NCBI GenBank assembly: GCA_910578845.1
Contig: CAJTSL010000061.1
Span: 1-18,445, forward strand
Length of the DNA: 18,445 nucleotides
Reading direction: 5' to 3'
Source of the DNA: an uncultured Lachnospiraceae bacterium
GTDB lineage: Bacteria; Bacillota; Clostridia; Lachnospirales; Lachnospiraceae
Both the position numbers and the translations under genes were made by a program. Numbering within the stretch: the first letter of the stretch is position 1; every line of letters starts with the position of its first letter. Shown piece after piece: positions 6,573 to 13,218 of this stretch. The notes beneath the pieces are model-generated. The model did not search any database, was not told where the DNA came from, and saw only the letters and a program-made list of their open reading frames with translations.

Positions 6573-8348
6573 TTATTGCCCGGATGGTGCCTCAGCTTTG
6601 AGCAAAATAGTGCTAACCGTGTTCTCTTTCTCATTTCCCGTTATGAATAATCCACAATCCATGCCGTATATCATCTTCAATCTCTGGTCAACATTACGAA
6701 TGCCAAGGCTGACCCGTTTTTCCCCCGAGAGATTGGCATCCTTTTCAAGCAGCTTCTCAATCTTTAGCCTCTTATCTTCCGTCAGTCGCCCGTTATCTTC
6801 TACCTCAATGCATAAATAGCCGTCCTCCCGTTTAAAAAGACGGATCCCAATACGGCCTTGCACGGAAATGTCCATGCCATGTTCCACTGCGTTTTCCACG
6901 ATCGGCTGGATGATCAGCCTTGGCACCTGTAATGTCAGAAGTCTTTCGTCAATCTGTTCCGTATATTGGAACTTCTCCCCGAAACGCTGCGTAATGATAT
7001 AAAGATAAGCATCCGCGTACGCCATTTCCTCCGCCACGGAATGAAACTGCTGTGCTTTCCGGTTCATTGTCGCACCGAGCATCGTAGAAAGCGCCTCAAT
7101 CATGCCGCTCACCTTATAATTCCCATTTAACCGCGCTTCCCAGTTGATGATTTCCAATGTATTATTAAGGAAGTGAGGGTTAATCTGCGATTGTAACGCC
7201 ATGATCTTCGCGTCCCGCAGCGCAATCTCTTCCAGATAAATTTTATCGAACTGGTTCTTAAGCTGTAGGGACATATGATTAAACGAATCTTTCACATGGT
7301 AGAACTCCTCGTTATCTTCCTGGTTCGCAATCTGTATGCCGAGATTCCCTTCCCTGACTGCATCCGCCGCAGTAATCAGCTCCCTTAACGGCACCGTCAC
7401 CTTCTTATTGAAAAAGCGTATCATCTGTACGACAAGCGGTATCATGAAAATAAGCAGCAACAGGAAAAAGTATTGCAGCGTGATCGTCTCTGCATGAATC
7501 ACCTTATTATCCAAGCATACCGTCAGGATCATTGTCTCCCCATAGGCCTCTATCTTCCGGTAAACATACGAATAAGCGCCCCGGCAATGCTCAAACACTG
7601 CATTCTTCTCTTTTAACATCTGCACAATACGCGCCGGCAGCCTTTCCGGCGCTTCCTTAGTTCCTTGTGCCATCAGCTCCCCGTCCCGGTACAGGCTCGC
7701 GTCCACATATCCCCATATCCCGTTATAACTCTTCATCAACGATTCTTTGTCCAATTCCAAAGACAATACGGCGTAAGGCACGAACTTAGGCGTTACTAAG
7801 TTCCTGACCATATAGATCCTGTCCTCCACTCCCACTAACGCCGTCGCAGTGTCCAACGTCCTGGCCACCTCCAAGATCCGTTCCCTTGCCGTATCCCGGA
7901 AAAACTTTATGTCCTGGTATGTGCCATCATTGCTGTTATTCAATGCATAGTAATAAGAATCCGCTTCCTCCAATAGCACAAGCAATGCCGCTTTACAATT
8001 ATCATTATAGCCATACTGTTTCTTCAAGAAATCCTCAATGCTATTCTTAAATGCCGTCCGGTTCTGGTCTTCCTGATACAAGGCGTAGCTTTTGCTGACC
8101 ACCGACATATAAGAAGCATTCTTAGACGCTATTTCACAGTCCTTTAACTGCATCTGCATCATTTCTGCCGTCTTTTCCAAAGACGCCATAATGGTATGCT
8201 CCACCTGCCGGTACAAATTGCCCGTCACCAACATTGTCATAATCATAATTAACATGAACAGCGGAAAAAACCACCCAAACAAGAGCCGTCTGACCATGCT
8301 CCATCTAAGTGATTTCTTCCGCCCATATTGTCTTTCTTGCATTTTCAT
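6573..8348 (-). CDS. YesM-like sensor histidine kinase
   Basis: This is a membrane sensor kinase that probably responds to extracellular sugar or to the loaded binding protein and phosphorylates the AraC-type regulator of the cluster. A first membrane helix (about 22-44) and a second (about 290-310) bracket an extracellular sensor region of roughly 240 residues, probably a Cache-type fold. A HAMP segment follows (about 312-365), then the His_kinase domain with the phospho-acceptor His392 in QSQINPHFLNNTLEIINW. The ATPase domain shows IVENAVEHG (N486), EDNG (517-520) and SLGIRNVDQRL (547-557). The length of 591 residues is typical. The only good AGGAG lies about 16 nt before the ATG, an unusually long spacing, so the exact start (8348, or the ATG at 8342) is uncertain. 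The kinase and regulator genes are separated by the three transport genes. Confidence 0.94.
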   Translation of the reverse strand: MKMQERQYGRKKSLRWSMVRRLLFGWFFPLFMLIMIMTMLVTGNLYRQVEHTIMASLEKTAEMMQMQLKDCEIASKNASYMSVVSKSYALYQEDQNRTAFKNSIEDFLKKQYGYNDNCKAALLVLLEEADSYYYALNNSNDGTYQDIKFFRDTARERILEVARTLDTATALVGVEDRIYMVRNLVTPKFVPYAVLSLELDKESLMKSYNGIWGYVDASLYRDGELMAQGTKEAPERLPARIVQMLKEKNAVFEHCRGAYSYVYRKIEAYGETMILTVCLDNKVIHAETITLQYFFLLLLIFMIPLVVQMIRFFNKKVTVPLRELITAADAVREGNLGIQIANQEDNEEFYHVKDSFNHMSLQLKNQFDKIYLEEIALRDAKIMALQSQINPHFLNNTLEIINWEARLNGNYKVSGMIEALSTMLGATMNRKAQQFHSVAEEMAYADAYLYIITQRFGEKFQYTEQIDERLLTLQVPRLIIQPIVENAVEHGMDISVQGRIGIRLFKREDGYLCIEVEDNGRLTEDKRLKIEKLLEKDANLSGEKRVSLGIRNVDQRLKMIYGMDCGLFITGNEKENTVSTILLKAEAPSGQ

Positions 8349-8378
8349 AATAATACGCAGGCTGCTCCTAATCCTTCT

Positions 8379-8407
8379 TTCAATCTAATCATTGATTTTT
8401 CAATCTA
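8379..8407. repeat. Direct repeat TTCAATCTA, 20-bp spacing
   Basis: TTCAATCTA occurs at 8379-8387 and again at 8399-8407, exactly 20 bp apart, upstream of the kinase gene. Two identical half-sites about two helical turns apart is a common layout for AraC-type or response-regulator binding. It overlaps the end of the MITE-like element, so it could equally be a by-product of that element. Confidence 0.3.
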
Positions 8408-8496
8408 TTAGCCATACCTTTTTCTCAGCTTGCGGACTTTGGAGCCAAGACGCTGTCAGCGTCGGCGCAAATTCGCGGTTGAAAAATCTTTGATTT
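8386..8496. repeat. MITE-like element with imperfect terminal inverted repeats
   Basis: The left end, TAATCATTGATTTTTCAA (8386-8403), matches the inverse of the right end, TTGAAAAATCTTTGATTT (8479-8496), at 15 of 18 positions, with a perfect 10-bp core. Between the ends lies a perfect palindrome, GACGCTG-T-CAGCGTC (8449-8463). The 111-bp unit has no coding capacity and fills most of the gap between the mutase and kinase genes. The layout suggests a small non-autonomous palindromic element or a structured intergenic RNA. No target-site duplication is obvious and neither arm is followed by a T-run. Confidence 0.45.
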
Positions 8497-8528
8497 GTCA
8501 AGCTATATAAATTCGCCCCAATTAATGT

Positions 8529-9944
8529 CTATGCGATTCCCAAATACTCCTCAAACAGCTTACAAAACGCCGCCGCATCTTCCTTTTCCCGCATCTCGCA
8601 GAAAATACGGAGAAGGGGCTCTGTCCCCGAGAAACGGATGGATATCCACCCACCGTCTTTTAAGTATATTTTAAGGCCGTCGAGATAAGATATTTTCTCA
8701 ATCATATAAGGTATGAAAGGTAATGCTTTCTCTTCCAACAACTGCTTATGGATTTGCGCCTTTTTCTCTATACTAAAACGGTAATCCCGTTCCTCTAACG
8801 CCATGCCGCCATATTCTGCGCGTATCGCCTCCATGATGTCGGAAAGCTTCATCCCCGTTACCGCGATCATCTCCACTAAGAGCGCAGAAGCATAAATACC
8901 GTCTTTGCCTTTAATATGCCCTCTCACTGCCATGCCGCCCGAAGACTCGCCGCCGATAATCGCATCCGTTGCGAACATCTTCGCCGAAATATGCTTAAAC
9001 CCTACCGGCACTTCATAACACTCTTCGCCGAAGCTTGTCGCTACTCTGTCCAGTAAATGGGTTGTACATATATTCCTAACCGCCGCACCGTGCCATCCTT
9101 TATATTTTACCAGATAATAATACAACAGTACAAGGATATCATTAGGATGTAAGAAATTACCTTTATCGTCAATCACGCCAATCCGGTCCGCATCACCGTC
9201 TGTCGCTATCCCTAAATCACAGCGCCTGTCAATGACATAATTCTGCAAAGTACGCAGCGTCTGTGCCGTCGGTGCAGGCAGTTTCCCGCCAAAGAGCGTA
9301 TCATGCCGTTCATGGATCGTCTCCACTTCACATCTTGCCGTCATCAGAATCGTTTTCAATGACGTCTCGCTGACGCCATACATCGGGTCAAGCGCCACAC
9401 GCAGCCCGCGTTTCTTGATCTGCCCCATATCTACTGTATCAATAATGCTATCCAAATACTCGTTCAGAGGATAGATCTCTTTGATCAGGCCCTGTTCCAC
9501 GCCCTCCTGATAGCTCATATCTTCTACCGGGATGTCCGTCACTTCATGGATGTACTTCTCTATCTGAGCGGTCTGCTCCTCGTCCGCGTCCCTTCCGCCA
9601 TATGTAAATACTTTAATCCCATTATAAACGGCAGGATTGTGGCTTGCCGTTATCATCATCCCATAATGGAACCCATGCTTCATCACATAGAACATGACAA
9701 GGGGCGTCGGCGCCGATTTATTGATCAGATACGACCGGATCCCCTCTCTGGCGAAGACCTGCGCCGCCCACTGCATTGCTTCCTTCGATAGGAAGCGCCT
9801 GTCATATCCTAGTACAATCCCTTCCGCTTCCACCTTTTCCTCCCGCATCTTATCACAAATAGCCCTGGATAAAATCTGGATATTCTCCTTCGTAAATCCA
9901 TCCCCAATGATTGCCCGCCAACCGCCTGTCCCAAATTGGATCAT
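8529..9944 (-). CDS. Phosphohexomutase, probably acting on GlcNAc-1-phosphate
   Basis: This is an alpha-D-phosphohexomutase (phosphoglucomutase/phosphomannomutase superfamily). All four active-site loops are visible: the phosphoserine loop MMITASHNPAVYNGIK (catalytic Ser101), the metal loop TDGDADRIG (Asp249, 251, 253), the sugar-binding loop GGESSGG (331-337), and the C-terminal phosphate loop RFSGTEPLLRIF (437-448). The length of 471 residues is normal. GGAGGG lies 7 nt before the ATG. The gene directly follows the chitobiose phosphorylase gene and shares the cluster with nagA and nagB. The likely reaction is therefore GlcNAc-1-P to GlcNAc-6-P, linking phosphorolysis to NagA. That specificity is inferred from context; the sequence alone would also fit glucose- or mannose-phosphate mutase activity. 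Confidence 0.9.
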   Translation of the reverse strand: MIQFGTGGWRAIIGDGFTKENIQILSRAICDKMREEKVEAEGIVLGYDRRFLSKEAMQWAAQVFAREGIRSYLINKSAPTPLVMFYVMKHGFHYGMMITASHNPAVYNGIKVFTYGGRDADEEQTAQIEKYIHEVTDIPVEDMSYQEGVEQGLIKEIYPLNEYLDSIIDTVDMGQIKKRGLRVALDPMYGVSETSLKTILMTARCEVETIHERHDTLFGGKLPAPTAQTLRTLQNYVIDRRCDLGIATDGDADRIGVIDDKGNFLHPNDILVLLYYYLVKYKGWHGAAVRNICTTHLLDRVATSFGEECYEVPVGFKHISAKMFATDAIIGGESSGGMAVRGHIKGKDGIYASALLVEMIAVTGMKLSDIMEAIRAEYGGMALEERDYRFSIEKKAQIHKQLLEEKALPFIPYMIEKISYLDGLKIYLKDGGWISIRFSGTEPLLRIFCEMREKEDAAAFCKLFEEYLGIA

Positions 9945-10017
9945 ATGCCGTCCCTCCTGTTCTTTCGCATCCTTTATTCTCTTTCTCCTAAATGCTATCT
10001 CATCTTCTATAGGATCC

Positions 10018-12426
10018 CTATCCCATTATAACCTCTACAACATGCTTGCTGCCTGCCGGCATCACAGGGATCTTGTCCGTGCTTATGCCATCTAAGCGTA
10101 TTTCTTTTACGCCTTTCATAACGCCGCAGGGATTGCTGACCCTGATATCGTATTCCGCTCCCCGGAAGATACGCGATACTCTAAATTCCTGCCAATCCGG
10201 CGGGATACAAGGCTCAATCCGTAAGCTTTCATAATCCGGCATAATCCCCAATATGTATCTGGTCGCCGCAAAATAGGACCAACCGCCGGAGCCTGTCATG
10301 AAAGGATGCCTTGCCCTGCCATATGCGCTATGCTCCTTGCCCGCAACAAACTGGCAATAGGAATACGGCTCCGCTTCTCTTATTTCGATCTTGTCATTTT
10401 GCAGATACGGACAAAGCGCATCGTAGAACTTGACCGCCAGGTCACCCCTTCCCCTCCTACAGGCTGCCGCCCATGCCCATGGGTTCGGATGGGAAAAGAT
10501 TGCCCCGTTTTCCTTTAATCCCGGATATACCCTGGTGACAAACCCAATATCATCATCAGGAGCTGTATAAGAGGGCGTATTTAAAAGAAGACCATATGGC
10601 GTATACAGATATTCGTCAATTGCCACCAATGCCAAATCCGCTTTCTCGTCGTCAGCGGCTCCCGAAAGGACTGCCCACGCGTTAGACTCTAAATGCACCT
10701 TTCCTTCATTGTCTCTTTGCGTCCCGATTTTCCTGCCGTTTGCCGTAACGCCTCTAATGAACCATTTTCCGTCCCAAAGATTCGTATTGCAAACTTCTTT
10801 CACACGGTTCGCCATTTCCGTATACCGCAGGACATCCGCTTCCATTCCCATATACGCCGCCAAACCGATAAAATGCTGTAATGCCCAGAAATGGAGGAAG
10901 CTTACCATCGCACTCTCACCGCCGCCCAGATTCAGGCAATCGTTCCAGTCGGCGCGCAGGCCCTTGCAGATACCGCTTGTCCCCACCTGCTCGGCAGAAA
11001 AATCCAGAATCCTCTTCAAATGCTCATAAACCGTTTCTGTCTCTTTCGCCCCCGCAAAGAACGTATCGGCATATGGCAGTTGTTCCGATACAAAAGCGAT
11101 ATCTCCCGTCTCTTTGACATATTCTGTAACGGCGCCCACCAGCCAGAGCGCATCATCCGAACAGGCATCTTTTATCCCATGGATTATATTCTCCTTATCC
11201 GGCTCCGGGATAACGGTCGGCGACTTGAACGGTTTCACCTCTTCCGTTTCCAGGAACCATTCCGGCTGGAATAAATGAAGCCCATAGCCAGCGCTTGTCA
11301 GGCCGCGCAGCAACTGCTCGATACGCTCCCTGCACTTCTTCGGATTGGAATGCGGTACTGTCATGGCGTCCTGCGCCGTATCCCGGTACCCTAATCCGAC
11401 CCTGCCTCCCACTTCGATAAAAGAAGCAAACCGCGAGAACATAACGTTGATTTCCGACTGATACAATGTCCATGTATTGATCATCGTATTCATGCCTTCA
11501 TTTGGCGTCCATATCTGTAACTTGGTAAATTTCTCTTCCCAATAGCTCTTTAAGTCCTGATAAACCAGATCCACTGCCGCCGGATCCCCATATTTTGCGC
11601 GCACGCGCCTGCCTTCCGCACGTCCGCCCTCTCCCAGCATGAAGATGAGCCGCATCTCTTCTCCCGGATGTAAAATCATATTCTTTTGCAAGCTGCCGCA
11701 ATGATTGCCGCCTTTTTCAAAAGAAGAAAAGCACTTCCCAGCTATCACCGCCGCCGGATCCGTCTCGGTATGGTACGTCCCGATGAACCGCTCCCGCACA
11801 CAATCGAAACCATCCGGCATGACGTTCATAGTGAAATATTGATAGCCTTTCTCTTCATAGAACAAATCCTCCTCAATGATGCCGTCCTCATAGGAGGAGC
11901 CTGCACAGTAAAGGCTCATCTGATAATTCTGGTTATCTATCATGATGTGATGGAACGAAAATTCAAGATAAGAGAATATACTGATATCCCTCGTCGTATT
12001 TCCCGTATTCTTTAGGCGCACATCCCATAACTGTACCGCCTCCCCCCTGGGGATTACCATCGTCTGGGATGCTTCAATTCCCTGATACGCACATTCGTAT
12101 ACCGTATAAGACATGCCGTGGCGGCAGCTATATTTCGCCTCGCCAAGCGGTTTCCCGACAGGCTGCCAGGATATGGACCAGTAATCCTCTTTCTCATTGT
12201 CCCTCAAATAGACATAAAACCCCGGTCTATCCATCGGGACCGCATTCGCCCTGAAACGGCTGATCCGGTGATATTCCGGCGTCTTGTAGAACAAATAGCC
12301 GCCTGCCGTATGGTTAACGACCGCCGCCAGTTCTTCCACCCCCAGGTAATTCGTCCAGGAACACGGCAAATCTATCCTATCAATCACATATTCTCTGTTC
12401 GCATGATCAAAATGCCCATATTGCAT
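10018..12426 (-). CDS. chbP: N,N'-diacetylchitobiose phosphorylase (GH94)
   Basis: This is a cytoplasmic GH94 phosphorylase that splits N,N'-diacetylchitobiose with phosphate into GlcNAc-1-phosphate and GlcNAc. Its 802 residues match, segment by segment from memory, the Vibrio chitobiose phosphorylase (about 801 residues). Matching stretches include REYVI.R.D.P..WTNYLG near the N-terminus, FIEVGGRVGLGYRDTAQDA (336-354), GLRADWNDCLNLGGGES (489-505), FSHPNPWAW and the HPFMTGSGGWSYFA region. Asp493 in ADWND is the expected general acid. His646 and Thr711-Gly712 sit where phosphate is bound in the family. An N-terminal beta-sandwich precedes the (alpha/alpha)6 barrel. GGGAGG is well placed before the ATG. 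Cellobiose phosphorylase is the main alternative, but the nag genes and mutase in the same cluster favour GlcNAc substrates. Confidence 0.9.
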   Translation of the reverse strand: MQYGHFDHANREYVIDRIDLPCSWTNYLGVEELAAVVNHTAGGYLFYKTPEYHRISRFRANAVPMDRPGFYVYLRDNEKEDYWSISWQPVGKPLGEAKYSCRHGMSYTVYECAYQGIEASQTMVIPRGEAVQLWDVRLKNTGNTTRDISIFSYLEFSFHHIMIDNQNYQMSLYCAGSSYEDGIIEEDLFYEEKGYQYFTMNVMPDGFDCVRERFIGTYHTETDPAAVIAGKCFSSFEKGGNHCGSLQKNMILHPGEEMRLIFMLGEGGRAEGRRVRAKYGDPAAVDLVYQDLKSYWEEKFTKLQIWTPNEGMNTMINTWTLYQSEINVMFSRFASFIEVGGRVGLGYRDTAQDAMTVPHSNPKKCRERIEQLLRGLTSAGYGLHLFQPEWFLETEEVKPFKSPTVIPEPDKENIIHGIKDACSDDALWLVGAVTEYVKETGDIAFVSEQLPYADTFFAGAKETETVYEHLKRILDFSAEQVGTSGICKGLRADWNDCLNLGGGESAMVSFLHFWALQHFIGLAAYMGMEADVLRYTEMANRVKEVCNTNLWDGKWFIRGVTANGRKIGTQRDNEGKVHLESNAWAVLSGAADDEKADLALVAIDEYLYTPYGLLLNTPSYTAPDDDIGFVTRVYPGLKENGAIFSHPNPWAWAAACRRGRGDLAVKFYDALCPYLQNDKIEIREAEPYSYCQFVAGKEHSAYGRARHPFMTGSGGWSYFAATRYILGIMPDYESLRIEPCIPPDWQEFRVSRIFRGAEYDIRVSNPCGVMKGVKEIRLDGISTDKIPVMPAGSKHVVEVIMG

Positions 12427-12467
12427 AGTACCCCTCCCTGTGCTTTCGTATATATTTGGTTCCTATT

Positions 12468-12634
12468 CCTAAGCTATGCCGCTAGCTTAGGTCATATTGC
12501 TAACTTAAGCTATACTGCTGTCTCAGGTCATATTGCTAACCCAAGCTATACTGCTGTCTTAGGTCATATTGCTAACTTAAGCTATACTACTGTCTTAAGT
12601 CATATTGCTAACTTAAGCTATACTGCTGTCTTAA
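12468..12634. repeat. 36-bp tandem repeat array, 4.6 units, in the chbP leader
   Basis: Four complete 36-bp units start at 12491, 12527, 12563 and 12599 and end at 12634. A diverged partial unit occupies 12468-12490. Each unit has 7-nt arms (ACTTAAG and CTTAAGT in units 3 and 4), a 12-nt loop (CTATACTGCTGT) and a 10-nt linker (CATATTGCTA). The arms pair as hairpins, and some arm differences between units are compensatory. The partial unit forms a longer perfect stem, CCTAAGCTA/TAGCTTAGG (9 bp, 6-nt loop). The array lies between a good minus-strand promoter and the chbP ribosome binding site, so it should be transcribed as an mRNA leader. It is not a CRISPR, because the units abut without spacers. 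Confidence 0.85.
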
Positions 12635-12639
12635 GTTTT

Positions 12640-12668
12640 ATTATAGGAAAGCCTGCACCAATTGGGAA
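12640..12668 (-). promoter_or_regulatory. Candidate promoter of the chbP gene cluster
   Basis: On the minus strand TTCCCA (-35; four of six consensus bases) is 17 nt from a perfect TATAAT (-10, at 12645-12640). Transcription would begin near 12633, at the first base of the tandem-repeat array, giving a leader of about 205 nt before the chbP ATG. This is the best promoter match I see in the intergenic regions. Confidence 0.55.
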
Positions 12669-12711
12669 TGGATGAAGATGTGATAATTTGCCAATTCTTG
12701 TTATGATATGA

Positions 12712-13185
12712 TCAACAAAGCACGATGACCCTTCTTGGCGTAGTCTGGGGTGGGATGCTCCTGGTCGTCACCGTATAATAGACGAGCAGCGTCTGATTTG
12801 AGAGGCTGCAATTCGTATTCTGCCCATTTATCGTCTCTATGCTCGTATTCCTTGCGATATTAAGCTGCAAAGAATTATCTGTCGCAATAAGGTTCCGGTT
12901 GAACTCGTTTATCATCACCTGCTCATCCCTTGTTAGCACCGTGACAATCTGTGCAGCATACTGCGGCGGGAAAATAAGCGGCACCGGCAAGGATGCGTCA
13001 TAAAAAGCAGCTACCCGCAGCCCGGCACGCAGCGGCCTACAGTCAATTACATGTGTATCCGGCGTGATCCGGAAATTCACGATACCGTTATCCGTACGAA
13101 GCGACATCATTTGACTGCAACAGTCATCTCCTCTCGCCATATTTACGATCATGCCGATAACAGGCACAAAATTTCTATATGCCAT
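12712..13185 (-). CDS. Conserved hypothetical protein, probable beta-rich domain
   Basis: A 157-residue protein of unknown function. It resembles a Firmicutes hypothetical family that I recall only by its motifs: FYDA..PVPLIFPPQY in the middle, a LNI..NTSI segment, and a C-terminal LLVYYTVTTRSIPPQTTP ending in VIVLC. The pattern of short hydrophobic strands suggests a beta-sheet fold, and there is no signal peptide or membrane helix. A Cys pair (DDCC, about residues 21-22) and a C-terminal Cys are present. It lies 33 nt behind the YyaL-type gene and may be cotranscribed with it. The ribosome site is weak (AAGAAGG, 11 nt from the ATG). No terminator is visible after it, so transcripts could run on into the chbP leader. 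Confidence 0.7.
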   Translation of the reverse strand: MAYRNFVPVIGMIVNMARGDDCCSQMMSLRTDNGIVNFRITPDTHVIDCRPLRAGLRVAAFYDASLPVPLIFPPQYAAQIVTVLTRDEQVMINEFNRNLIATDNSLQLNIARNTSIETINGQNTNCSLSNQTLLVYYTVTTRSIPPQTTPRRVIVLC

Positions 13186-13218
13186 GAAAATAAGCGCCTT
13201 CTTTCCAATCTCTTTATT

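Noticed and set aside
10018..12426. Cellobiose phosphorylase as the name of the GH94 enzyme.
   Set aside because: The stretch ADWNDCLNLGGGES and overall recalled similarity fit chitobiose phosphorylase better, and the nag genes and mutase support GlcNAc substrates. It stays as the main alternative.
12468..12634. Possible CRISPR array (36-bp repeat length).
   Set aside because: The 36-bp units follow each other directly with no unique spacers, and no cas genes are present.
12118..12675. Plus-strand open frame of 185 codons over the 5' end of chbP and the repeat array.
   Set aside because: It is antisense to a well-supported GH94 gene, and the array stays open only because its period is a multiple of three. 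No ribosome site or recognisable domain is seen.
12427..12711. Catabolite-response (cre) site or amino-sugar riboswitch upstream of chbP.
   Set aside because: I found no sequence close to the cre consensus and no conserved riboswitch core; only the repeat array and the promoter are supported.
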